36,930 nt of DNA from Bdellovibrio sp. (GTDB taxonomy: Bacteria > Bdellovibrionota > UBA1018): contig JACPOE010000051.1 of NCBI GenBank assembly GCA_016185105.1, forward strand, positions 1-36,930, given 5' to 3'. The position numbers and the translations under genes were made by a program. The stretch's first letter is position 1. Each line of letters opens with the position of its first letter. The notes under the pieces are model-generated. The model ran no database searches. It was not told where the DNA came from and worked only from the letters and a program-made list of their open reading frames with translations. Positions 9,081 to 15,809 of the stretch are shown here, in pieces.

Positions 9081-9893
9081 ATGGATACCTTAAAAAATAA
9101 AACGGTTTTGATTACAGGGGCTTCTGCGGGAATTGGAAAAGCCCTCGCCCTTGAATTTGGACAAAAAAAAGCAAATCTCGTCTTGTTTGCACGCCGTAAA
9201 GATCGACTCGATGCATTATCGAAAGAAATACAGCCCTCGGGCGAAAAGGTTCTCTGTGTCGAAGGAGATGTTCGTTCTGAAGAGCTCCTTGGAAAAGCCG
9301 TAACCGAGGGAACCAACCGATTCGGTGGCATCGACGTGGTCATTGCCAATGCGGGCTTCGGTGTTGTGGGCAACCTTACCGACCTGACGGTTGAAGACTA
9401 CCGAAGACAATTTGAAGTGAATGTCTTTGGCCTCCTCAACACAATCTATGCATCTGTTGAAGAGCTTAAGAAATCCAAAGGCGTCTTGGTTCTCATCGGT
9501 AGTGTAGCGGGTGTCATCGGATTGCCTGGATCGTCCCCATATGGAATGAGTAAGGCTGCTGTTAATATTTTAGGTTTTGCTCTTTATGAAGAATTAAAAG
9601 CCCACGGGGTTTCGGTTCTTCTGGTTGCCCCCGGATTCGTAGACTCTGAGATTAGACAAGTAGACAATATGGGAAAGCTCCACCAAGAACAGAAGGATCC
9701 GGTTCCTCGTTGGATGCGAGTTACCGCTGAAACCGCAGCACAAGAAATTGTCGAGGCTATTGTAAAACGAAAGAGAGAACTGATCATCACTTGGCCTGGA
9801 AAACTAGCAGTTTGGATTTATCGCCATTTTCCTTGGATTCTTAAAGCCGCCATTGGCCGGAAAAAACTAAAGGCACGCAAGGAACCAAAGTAA
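9081..9893 (+). CDS. Short-chain dehydrogenase/reductase (classical SDR)
   Basis: A 270-residue NAD(P)-dependent oxidoreductase with a Rossmann fold. Cofactor motif TGASAGIG is at residues 12-19, NAG at 90-92, and the catalytic residues are S141, Y154 and K158 in the YGMSK context. An ARRKDR stretch after the second strand (residues 37-42) suggests NADP preference. The C-terminal ~40 residues are basic and hydrophobic, including a WPGKLAVWIYRHFPWILKA segment that could associate with the membrane, as in DltE/YqjQ-like SDRs. The substrate cannot be read from the sequence. A hairpin lies 3 bases after the stop, and the gene converges on the first flagellin. Confidence 0.88.
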   Translation: MDTLKNKTVLITGASAGIGKALALEFGQKKANLVLFARRKDRLDALSKEIQPSGEKVLCVEGDVRSEELLGKAVTEGTNRFGGIDVVIANAGFGVVGNLTDLTVEDYRRQFEVNVFGLLNTIYASVEELKKSKGVLVLIGSVAGVIGLPGSSPYGMSKAAVNILGFALYEELKAHGVSVLLVAPGFVDSEIRQVDNMGKLHQEQKDPVPRWMRVTAETAAQEIVEAIVKRKRELIITWPGKLAVWIYRHFPWILKAAIGRKKLKARKEPK

Positions 9894-9896
9894 GAT

Positions 9897-9928
9897 CCCT
9901 CCGAAAGCTCGGCACTTTCGGAGGGGGG
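9897..9928 (+). terminator. Strong hairpin after the SDR gene
   Basis: CCCTCCGAAAG (9897-9907) pairs perfectly with CTTTCGGAGGG (9915-9925) around a 7-base loop, followed by three more G. The 11-bp GC-rich stem begins 3 bases after the SDR stop. There is no T-tract on either side, so it is a non-canonical terminator or a 3'-end stabilising hairpin rather than a textbook intrinsic terminator. Confidence 0.55.
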
Positions 9929-9936
9929 CTTAAGAT

Positions 9937-9958
9937 CTCACGAACCTATGTTCGTGAG
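9937..9958 (-). terminator. Hairpin downstream of flagellin 1
   Basis: CTCACGAAC (9937-9945) and GTTCGTGAG (9950-9958) form a perfect 9-bp stem with a 4-base loop, 20 bases after the stop of the minus-strand flagellin. With the neighbouring 11-bp hairpin it forms the convergent 3'-end region of two genes. No U-run follows, so termination versus 3'-end protection is unresolved. Confidence 0.5.
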
Positions 9959-9978
9959 TTCAGGGCACACTTTTCAAA

Positions 9979-10812
9979 CTAGAGAAGCTTAAGAGCAAGC
10001 TGTGGCGACATATTTGCTTGGGCCAGAACAGCCACCCCAGCTTCTTGAAGAATGTTCTCTTTAACGAGTTGAGAGACCTCGTTAGCGATGTCTGTATCCG
10101 CTATCCGCGAACGAGCGAGCTGCAAATTCTCAGTTCCAGTGCTCAGATTTCGAACCGTTGCATGCAATTTATTTTGCATCGCACCCAACTGAGCACGAAT
10201 TGAAAACAGCTTTCCCATAGACTCGTCGACCTGGTCTAATGCTTCGCGCGCACTATCAATGGTTTCGAAGTCTAGACCATCGATCCCTAAGGTCTCAGAT
10301 CTTGTATCGCTCAGAGTTGTATCAAAGAGAATTCGATCATGTTCTGTATTTCTAATTCCAACTTGAAAATCCAGTATCCCTTTTGAAGATTCTCCATTCA
10401 AAAGTTGAACACCGTTAAAGATCGTCTGATTGGAAATTCGATCTACTTCTTCGACCAGTCCATGAACTTCGTCCGCAATATATCCTCTTTCGCGATCGCT
10501 AATAGTGTCTGAGCCGGCTTGGATCCCCAACTCTCTTAGTCTAATAAGAATATTACTAATTTCAGTTAGTCCCCCTTCAGCAACCTGAATGAAGGAGATT
10601 CCATCATTTGCATTTCGTTCTGCTTGTTGCATAGAACGAATCTGCGCTCGCAAGGATTCAGATATCGCCAAACCAGCCGCATCATCCCCGGCAGATAGAA
10701 TTCGTTGACCCGATGCAAGTCGCTGATAGCTCTTTGTCTGCTCCTCAGCTTCTCGCGCCAAAATACGATTGATCGATACGGCACCAATATTGGTGCCTAT
10801 TCTTAAGCCCAT
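9979..10812 (-). CDS. fliC: Flagellin 1
   Basis: Filament subunit, exported by the flagellar type III apparatus. The 277 residues consist almost only of the conserved D0/D1 parts. The N-terminal block has SYQRLASGQRILSAGDDAAG (residues 28-47) and LAISESLRAQIRSM. The C-terminal block has RSRIADTDIANE and ends with AQANMSPQLALKLL. The variable D2/D3 domain is missing, as in the short flagellins of Bdellovibrio-like bacteria. The ATG at 10812 has GGAGG 8 bases upstream (10821-10825). The gene has its own sigma-28-like promoter near 11118-11144 and therefore a leader of about 300 nt with strong predicted structure. It shares overall architecture with flagellin 2 but differs at many positions and lacks the terminal serine. 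Confidence 0.96.
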   Translation of the reverse strand: MGLRIGTNIGAVSINRILAREAEEQTKSYQRLASGQRILSAGDDAAGLAISESLRAQIRSMQQAERNANDGISFIQVAEGGLTEISNILIRLRELGIQAGSDTISDRERGYIADEVHGLVEEVDRISNQTIFNGVQLLNGESSKGILDFQVGIRNTEHDRILFDTTLSDTRSETLGIDGLDFETIDSAREALDQVDESMGKLFSIRAQLGAMQNKLHATVRNLSTGTENLQLARSRIADTDIANEVSQLVKENILQEAGVAVLAQANMSPQLALKLL

Positions 10813-11117
10813 AGGACGTTCCTCCGCAAGACGAAGCTCAAGGCTTCGCCGGAAAAATCACGCGAAAGTACGTGCGAACACACACGTGTGCCTTCGAGTG
10901 AGCCGAGTTAAAAACGTCTGAAGAAGGTTGAAAAAGACGGCAACTCAGTTCGAAGAACTAAGTTGGGCCCCGGATAGAATCCGGTACGGACCTTAGGAAA
11001 CCGCCTCGTGCAACAGCAAGGTACAGTCGGCAGACGTTTTGAAAAAGTCGCCGCTGATGCCAATAGAAGTGGACCCAAAGGATTCATTCCTATTTCACAT
11101 TAGCGTCGACATATGAC
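10813..11117 (-). ncRNA. Long structured 5' leader of flagellin 1
   Basis: From the probable start site near 11111 to the ATG the leader is about 300 nt. On the transcribed strand it opens with a long imperfect hairpin (11047-11110) and then a U5 tract. It continues with a domain closed by a perfect 10-bp stem (11031-11040 with 10911-10920). Inside that domain are a 6-bp hairpin (10970-10975 with 10979-10984) and an 11-position hairpin with one mismatch (10941-10951 with 10955-10965). The ribosome binding site follows at 10821-10825. I looked for c-di-GMP-I, c-di-GMP-II, TPP, FMN, cobalamin, glycine and lysine riboswitch cores by eye and did not find them. It may be an unrecognised regulatory RNA; pairing potential exists on both strands, so the strand rests on the promoter call. 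Confidence 0.5.
11042..11110 (-). terminator. Terminator-like hairpin at the very 5' end of the flagellin 1 leader
   Basis: On the minus strand GTCGACGCTAATG (11110-11098) pairs with CATCAGCGGCGAC (11059-11047) at 11 of 13 positions. The intervening bases extend the stem by about 12 more pairs with wobbles, and TTTTT (11046-11042) follows immediately. This has the form of an intrinsic terminator or attenuator whose stem begins at about the first transcribed base. Whether polymerase stops there is not known. Confidence 0.45.
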
Positions 11118-11144
11118 CTATCGGTGAAATGGAAAAATACTTGA
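11118..11144 (-). promoter_or_regulatory. Sigma-28-type promoter for flagellin 1
   Basis: Read on the minus strand: TCAAGT (11144-11139) and ACCGATAG (11125-11118), with 15 bases between TCAA and ACCGATAG. This is very close to the FliA consensus TAAA-N15-GCCGATAA. It lies 17 bases downstream of the flagellin 2 terminator, so flagellin 1 is transcribed separately. The expected start is near 11111. Confidence 0.65.
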
Positions 11145-11160
11145 GTAAATTAAGCAGGCA

Positions 11161-11194
11161 TAGAAAGGGAGCCGCCTACTGTGAGGCGACTCCC
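11161..11194 (-). terminator. Intrinsic terminator of flagellin 2
   Basis: On the minus strand GGGAGTCGCCT (11194-11184) pairs with AGGCGGCTCCC (11177-11167) over 11 positions (one G-U) around a 6-base loop, followed by TTTCTA. It begins 29 bases after the flagellin 2 stop. Stem strength, spacing and U-rich tail make this a convincing Rho-independent terminator. Confidence 0.85.
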
Positions 11195-11223
11195 CAGGTG
11201 TTTGGTGTGTTAGTTACGACACA

Positions 11224-12057
11224 TTAAGACAAAAGTTTGAGTGCTAGCATGTTGTTTGTGTTGGCTTGACTGAGGACCGATACACCAGCGGTAGTAAGAA
11301 TATTATTTTTAGCAAGTTCAGCGGTTTCAGCGGCCATATCGGTATCCCGAATACGGCTCATCCCCGATGACATGTTTTCATCATAAATATTCAAACTAGT
11401 GACAGCGGATTGGAGACGATTTTGAAGCGCCCCAAGTTCGGCTCGGTTCTCAACCAGAAGCTTTACAGATTCATCGATGGTATCCAAACTCTCACGAGCA
11501 GATTCCTTATCGAGAACTGACAAACTTCCCAAATTAAGATGATCCAAAGAAGCATTTGCTTTTGATGTATCAAAAACAAATCGATCTTCTAAGGGTCTAT
11601 TATGTGCTCCCACCTGAATATCCAGAGACTCGCCTTCACCATTGAGAAGCTTTCTTCCGTTATATTCAGTTGAAGTAGAAATACGAGTGATTTCCTGTTT
11701 CATCTGCTGAACTTCCTTGTCGATGAACCCTCTTTCTTCATCACCCAAGGTATCCGATGCTGCCTGAATCGCAAGCTCACGAAATCGGGTCAAAATATTT
11801 CCGATTTCGTTCATCCCGCCTTCAGCAGTTTGAATCATCGAAATTCCATCACTAGCATTTCTGACGTCTTGTCTGATCGATCGGACCATGCCGCGCATTT
11901 TTTCCGAAATCGCCAAACCAGCCGCATCATCAGCCGCCTTATTGATTCGAGACCCAGAAGCCAAATGCTCCAAGGAGTCTTTTTGATGTGCACTGTTAAT
12001 CCCCAAATGACGTTGAGCCACAAGGGACTGCACATTGGTACTTATACGTACACCCAT
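11224..12057 (-). CDS. fliC: Flagellin 2
   Basis: A second filament subunit of 277 residues, again only D0/D1. It starts with the flagellin N-terminus MGVRISTNVQSLVAQRHLG and carries HLASGSRINKAADDAAGLAI. It ends with RIRDTDMAAETAELAKNN, then ASVLSQANTNN-type helices and LALKLLS. The frame is open to a GTG at 12063, but AGAGG lies 5 bases before the ATG at 12057 and the canonical flagellin start MGVRIS begins there, so 12057 is chosen. It has its own sigma-28-like promoter (12211-12238) and an intrinsic terminator (11161-11194). Two single-gene flagellin units in tandem are typical of bacteria with multi-flagellin filaments. Confidence 0.96.
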   Translation of the reverse strand: MGVRISTNVQSLVAQRHLGINSAHQKDSLEHLASGSRINKAADDAAGLAISEKMRGMVRSIRQDVRNASDGISMIQTAEGGMNEIGNILTRFRELAIQAASDTLGDEERGFIDKEVQQMKQEITRISTSTEYNGRKLLNGEGESLDIQVGAHNRPLEDRFVFDTSKANASLDHLNLGSLSVLDKESARESLDTIDESVKLLVENRAELGALQNRLQSAVTSLNIYDENMSSGMSRIRDTDMAAETAELAKNNILTTAGVSVLSQANTNNMLALKLLS

Positions 12058-12141
12058 ACGCACCTCTTAAAAAAGTTGCCTCCTCTGGTTTCTAGGAAAC
12101 AAATAGAGTCCCCTAGCCCGAGAAAACAACGCGTTAATTTT

Positions 12142-12166
12142 GGCAGGAATTTGCTGTACCCCTGCC
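12142..12166 (-). other. Small hairpin in the flagellin 2 leader
   Basis: GGCAGG (12142-12147) and CCTGCC (12161-12166) form a 6-bp stem with a 13-base loop in the roughly 145-nt leader between the sigma-28 promoter and the start of flagellin 2. The leader also has a second Shine-Dalgarno-like AGAGGAGG (12080-12087) about 22 bases before the start, in addition to the working AAGAGG. Confidence 0.35.
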
Positions 12167-12210
12167 CGAGACATCTTCTGACCACCCAGAAAGCGCCTCG
12201 TTCACGTACT

Positions 12211-12238
12211 TAATCGGTCAACTACTCTAAGTACTTTA
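12211..12238 (-). promoter_or_regulatory. Sigma-28-type promoter for flagellin 2
   Basis: Minus strand: TCTAAAG (12240-12234) then CCGATTAA (12217-12210), with 16 bases between TAAA and ACCGATTA. It fits the FliA consensus TAAA-N15-GCCGATAA with one extra spacer base. The expected start near 12204 gives a leader of about 145 nt. It sits in the gap after the meaB stop, so flagellin 2 need not be read from meaB. Confidence 0.65.
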
Positions 12239-12301
12239 GACTTTTTTTGTCAGGTAATTAATCCAATTGAAGCATTAAATTTTACATATGAAATCAAAGG
12301 G

Positions 12302-13270
12302 TCAGACCTTCGAAATAATATCTGCGGCTTGATAGGGATCGATTTTTCTAGATACCAGTTGATCTAAAAGCTCGGCTCCAGACGAGGTATTGAAAGCTCC
12401 TTTAAGGGAACGATTGAGTCTTTCAACCAGGATATCGCTGACCTCATTCATAAGAAAATCCCGCACCTTAAGGTCTCTTTTTCCTGTCTGCGTCAAATAT
12501 TCCTGATGCTTCTCAATTTCGGCCACCAACTCTTCCACACCTAGATTTTTGTTGCCCTGAGTCTTAAGAACAGGTGCGAGCCAACTCTTCTCAGAATCGT
12601 GTGGCTGTAGACTCACGCCTAACTGAAGCATGGTAGCGAGCTCACGAACCAAAGAGTCTGCTTCAGGACGATCTGATTTATTCACCGCAAAAACGTCGGC
12701 AATTTCCATCAGACCGGCCTTCATAACTTGAATGGAATCACCGCTCTCGGGAACTAAAACCACCAAAATACTCTGAGCCAGCTTGAGAATATCTAACTCA
12801 GTTTGGCCTACCCCTGCAGTCTCGACCAAAATACGATCAAAACCAGCCGCATCTAGGGCCAAGACCACCTCTTTGGTAGCATGAGACAAGCCACCGTGGC
12901 GCCCACGGGTCCCCAAAGATCGAATATAAACGCCCCGATCTCCGGTGTGACTTTGCATGCGAATACGATCTCCTAAGATCGCCCCACCAGAAAATGGACT
13001 AGAAGGATCGATCGCAACAACCGCCACTTTCTTTCCTTCTTTTCTTAAGCAGTGCGTTATCCGATCGGCCAGTGTTGATTTACCTGCTCCTGGCGGACCC
13101 GTAATCCCCCAGATCTGAGCACGCCCGGTTTTCGGGTAAATTCCAGCCATGAGCTCAGAAAGATCAGGGTCCCTGTTTTCAATCTTGGAAATCACTCGCG
13201 CTAAGGCCAACCTTTGACCAGAGAGCATATCCTTAACAAGCTGCATTGTTTTTCCCATCCCTTTATCCAT
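12302..13270 (-). CDS. meaB: MeaB/ArgK-family GTPase (P-loop metallochaperone)
   Basis: G3E-family GTPase that loads and protects adenosylcobalamin-dependent mutases such as methylmalonyl-CoA mutase. From the ATG at 13270 the protein has 322 residues. The N-terminus MDKGMGKTMQLVKDMLSGQR is followed by LALARVISKIENR, the standard MeaB helix. Walker A is GPPGAGKST at 58-66. DPSSPFSGGAILGDRIRM and the ETAGVGQTE switch are intact, and the base-recognition motif is NKSD. The frame extends upstream to 13369, but those 33 residues do not resemble the family and would overlap the divergent gene at 13296; ATGs at 13258 and 13246 are further candidates. No mutase gene lies in the window, so its client is unknown. 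Confidence 0.9.
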   Translation of the reverse strand: MDKGMGKTMQLVKDMLSGQRLALARVISKIENRDPDLSELMAGIYPKTGRAQIWGITGPPGAGKSTLADRITHCLRKEGKKVAVVAIDPSSPFSGGAILGDRIRMQSHTGDRGVYIRSLGTRGRHGGLSHATKEVVLALDAAGFDRILVETAGVGQTELDILKLAQSILVVLVPESGDSIQVMKAGLMEIADVFAVNKSDRPEADSLVRELATMLQLGVSLQPHDSEKSWLAPVLKTQGNKNLGVEELVAEIEKHQEYLTQTGKRDLKVRDFLMNEVSDILVERLNRSLKGAFNTSSGAELLDQLVSRKIDPYQAADIISKV

Positions 13271-13295
13271 CCCAAGAAAATGCCGATAATTCAAT

Positions 13296-14447
13296 ATGGA
13301 TCCTGAAGTCCTCAGTCCCGAAAACTCACTCCGAGCGCTGGCTATTTTGTGTGCAATCCCAGTAGTCATCTTCGCCCTTTGGGCCGACTACTTCGGAAAC
13401 CATTTAGAGGCGCTCGAAAAAGAAAAACCAGACTATGAACGAGAAGTAGAACATGAAAAAATCCGAATAGCCGGAATTCTGGGCCTTCTTCTTCAGTTCA
13501 TGCTCTTTTTGTCTTCTGCTGAATTACGCGAGCAGTTTCCACTCTTGGTAAATTTGATTTTTATCTTAAGCGTTGTGTTTCACCTTTCCATTCAATCCAA
13601 CTTAGAAAAGAAAATACGACCGCTCCAGCAACCAGAAAACTCTTCAGAAGCTCCACAAGAAGAAGTGCTGGGAATTCTACTTCGAACCGCTATCTCTTGG
13701 TGAATAGCGGGTGTAGCAATGGGTTTTTTTATTAACTACGCATTGGGACCTCTCTATTTAAAAAATATTCTTCCGCATTCGACCGCAGAGGACCCTGATC
13801 TGCTAGCTAGACTGTATGCAAATTTCGATAAGATGAGGCTTAAACCCCCTCTTTTTTTAATTATTAATTTAGAACAGTTTAAAGTCACGACGCTCACCTG
13901 GGTTGGATTCCACAGCGCGAAAGGCCCATTCCGGCCAGTTCTAGCTATATCAAAGTGGATGCTAAAAGCTTTGCCCCCAGAGGAACTGGAAGCCTTGGTT
14001 TTGAATCAAGTAGCACGGGTTTACTTAGCCCATTCGAGAAGGCGAATCTTCCTGACTCTCTTTCTAATCGGAGCCACATCGGTAGCAGCTTTGGGCTCTG
14101 TTTTCTTTTTTCAAAAAATCATTCCCGGCCCTATGGCGATTGATCTAATTGGCCCGGGAGTAGCTCTTCTTTCTTTTATCTTAAGCTTCCGCGTAATTGC
14201 TTCTCAGACGAAAAGGCATGAATTTGAAGCAGATGTCTTCACAATCAGCTCCTTAGGGGTTCCTCTGGATAAATTTGCAGAAGCCCTTATCTTAGTGGAC
14301 CAACACACCCAGGCCGCTCCCCAAATGTTGAACTCGATCCATCCGGACACGCAGCTTCGGATCGATGAACTCCGGTCTCATTTTTTGAATCACTCAGAAA
14401 AAGAGATAGACTCGTCTGATCGAGACTCTAACCGTCCAGCGGCCTAA
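13296..14447 (+). pseudogene. M48-like membrane protein split by an in-frame TGA, with degenerate HExxH
   Basis: Two frames (13296-13703, 135 residues; 13719-14447, 242 residues) lie in the same reading frame and are separated only by a TGA at 13701-13703. Read through, the junction is continuous sensible sequence from LLRTAISW through IAGVA to MGFFINYALG. The whole is about 383 residues with hydrophobic segments near the N-terminus, before and after the stop, and around residues 109-128 and 138-158 of the second part. The second part resembles M48 (HtpX/Ste24-like) peptidases: ALPPEELEALVLNQVARVYLAHS aligns with the zinc helix, but HExxH is replaced by NQVAR (96-100). The downstream zinc-ligand region KRHEFEADVF (165-174) is preserved. 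It is either a pseudogene or an inactive homologue with a split frame. There is no good ribosome binding site at 13296. Confidence 0.7.
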
Positions 14448-14458
14448 TTCCTTCTATT

Positions 14459-15643
14459 TTATTTTGAATTGGCGGGTGAGCGAGGTGCTACGTTTGTAGA
14501 TCCACTATTTATCGGTGCGACGGGTGCGGTTAAATTAGGAGCGGCAGAGGTCACCGAGGCCGCTGCATTTGGCACGGCGGGTGCCGCAAGAGCAGGTGAA
14601 TGGGTCGCTGTAGATGGAGCAGGAGCGACTGTATTAGGCACGGCAGGTGCCGCATTCACGACAGCAGGGTCAGGCGCTCTAGATGCCACAGGAGCAGCTG
14701 GAGTTGTCGCAGGAGGAGTCAAAGGAGCAGCTAGACTGTTATTAGCAGGTGCACTAGGGGTTTGGGCCACTAACTCGCCTGGAATATCATCCGATGCGCC
14801 AGCACCAGAGGCTGAATTTTCAGCCGAAACAGTAGGATCAATGGCCGGAATTTCTCCTGAGACTGGAATATCAGCCGTGGCCGGCGCGGTTGAAGCCACA
14901 GGCGGAGTCAGATCCAGGCTCTGCATACCGCTGGGAACTTCGATCGGTGCTGGTTCAGCACCAAACTTCGGCACCAACGTGGAATTTGCCACAGCTGGCG
15001 CAGCGGGTTCTGCAATATGGTACTTATCCAATACAGGAGTTCCTACAAAAGGATCTCTCCACAAACCAAAAGGATTCGCAATTTCCACTAACTCTGCCGT
15101 ACCAGCAGGAGTCAGGTTCAGCTTACGATAGAAGATCCACTCACTCAATTTACGATATTTGTTCGTAGCCCAACGTAGATATCTTGAATCATGGTACTCG
15201 TGAGCAAATTCACGAGCCACCGGGACAAGAAAGTCAAAGGTATCTAAGACTGCTTTTTGTTTCTCATCGACGTATTGAACCTCACCCAGTGTTTTCTCCA
15301 AGGCCATCAATTTACCGTAAAAACACCAGTGATAGTGGATAGGGTCTCTTCGTAAAAGCTCACGAATACCATCGGTCCGTTCCTTCTCGCTGACCGTGGC
15401 GTCCTTGAGCTGATTAAAATCTTTGTCACAGGTTTTTGGAAACTCAACATCCGTCGGATAATCAGGGGAGCGGAGCACTGCGACCAAATCTGCCACATCG
15501 GTTCCTTCAGGGTGAGGAACTTGCGAATAGGAAGGGGGCAGCGGGGGTGGGGCCGGTGCAAGGCGCGTAGTAGAACAGCTCGCTCCTAATGCGGCACTTA
15601 AAACTAAAACTCCGAAGGTAGGCAATTTACGCGACTGAGCCAT
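14459..15643 (-). CDS. Putative lipoprotein with Pro/Ala-rich C-terminal tail
   Basis: 394 residues. The N-terminus has a basic start, a hydrophobic stretch and a cysteine at residue 23 in the context LGASC-S, a slightly imperfect lipobox, so export and lipidation are likely. Residues ~50-210 form a folded, partly helical domain with YHWCFYGKLMALEKTLGE and a DSRYLRWATNKYRKLSEW stretch; I do not recognise it. Residues ~215-394 are low complexity, rich in Ala, Pro, Ser, Thr and Val, with the repeated peptide APAVPN, consistent with a flexible periplasm-spanning arm. ATG at 15643 has GAGGA 7 bases upstream. It is divergent from the motor operon across 166 bases containing two inverted repeats, so shared regulation is possible. 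Confidence 0.75.
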   Translation of the reverse strand: MAQSRKLPTFGVLVLSAALGASCSTTRLAPAPPPLPPSYSQVPHPEGTDVADLVAVLRSPDYPTDVEFPKTCDKDFNQLKDATVSEKERTDGIRELLRRDPIHYHWCFYGKLMALEKTLGEVQYVDEKQKAVLDTFDFLVPVAREFAHEYHDSRYLRWATNKYRKLSEWIFYRKLNLTPAGTAELVEIANPFGLWRDPFVGTPVLDKYHIAEPAAPAVANSTLVPKFGAEPAPIEVPSGMQSLDLTPPVASTAPATADIPVSGEIPAIDPTVSAENSASGAGASDDIPGELVAQTPSAPANNSLAAPLTPPATTPAAPVASRAPDPAVVNAAPAVPNTVAPAPSTATHSPALAAPAVPNAAASVTSAAPNLTAPVAPINSGSTNVAPRSPANSK

Positions 15644-15677
15644 GTCAATTCCTCATCGGATTATTTATATAAAGCCA

Positions 15678-15683
15678 TTATAA
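15678..15683 (-). promoter_or_regulatory. Possible -10 box for the lipoprotein gene
   Basis: On the minus strand the sequence reads TATAAT preceded by TTT, about 35 bases upstream of the ATG at 15643. A weak CTTTAA lies 16 bases further upstream as a possible -35. The match is good only for the -10. Confidence 0.35.
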
Positions 15684-15705
15684 AAACCTACATAAGCCTT
15701 AAAGA

Positions 15706-15736
15706 TTAGGAATTCTTTTCCGCCCGGAATTCCTAA
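15706..15736. repeat. Perfect 10-bp inverted repeat in the divergent intergenic region
   Basis: TTAGGAATTC (15706-15715) and GAATTCCTAA (15727-15736) are exact reverse complements separated by 11 bases. The arms are 21 bp centre to centre, two helical turns, which suits a dimeric DNA-binding regulator. It lies between the lipoprotein gene and the motor operon. A transcribed hairpin is the alternative. Confidence 0.6.
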
Positions 15737-15751
15737 CCCACAGTTTTTCCT

Positions 15752-15778
15752 TAAGTAAAACGATTATTGAGTCGAATA
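15752..15778 (+). promoter_or_regulatory. Possible sigma-28-like promoter of the motor operon
   Basis: TAAG (15752-15755), 15 bases, then GTCGAATA (15771-15778). This resembles the TAAA-N15-GCCGATAA form seen at the two flagellins but with several mismatches. If used, transcription would begin near 15785, about 25 bases before the GTG start of the first operon gene. Confidence 0.3.
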
Positions 15779-15781
15779 ATC
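15762..15781. repeat. 7-bp inverted repeat next to the operon ribosome binding site
   Basis: GATTATT (15762-15768) and AATAATC (15775-15781) are exact reverse complements with a 6-base spacer, directly before the purine-rich AGAGGAGGAAGGAGG. It overlaps the possible sigma-28-like -10 box and could be an operator or a leader hairpin. Confidence 0.5.
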
Positions 15782-15809
15782 AGAGGAGGAAGGAGGCCTC
15801 AAATTCCCC

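Noticed and set aside
10910..11041. A c-di-GMP class I (GEMM) riboswitch or Bdellovibrio-type riboswitch RNA in the flagellin leader
   Set aside because: The conserved GEMM core with GACGCAAAGCC and its receptor was not found on either strand. The structure is kept only as an unknown element.
13271..13369. The 33 extra N-terminal residues of the MeaB frame
   Set aside because: They do not resemble MeaB family starts, would overlap the divergent gene at 13296, and have no ribosome binding site.
14469..15131. A 220-residue open frame on the plus strand, rich in Gly, Ala and Val
   Set aside because: It is antisense to the Pro/Ala-rich tail of the minus-strand lipoprotein; low-complexity GC-rich codons create the open frame. 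It has no ribosome binding site or domain.
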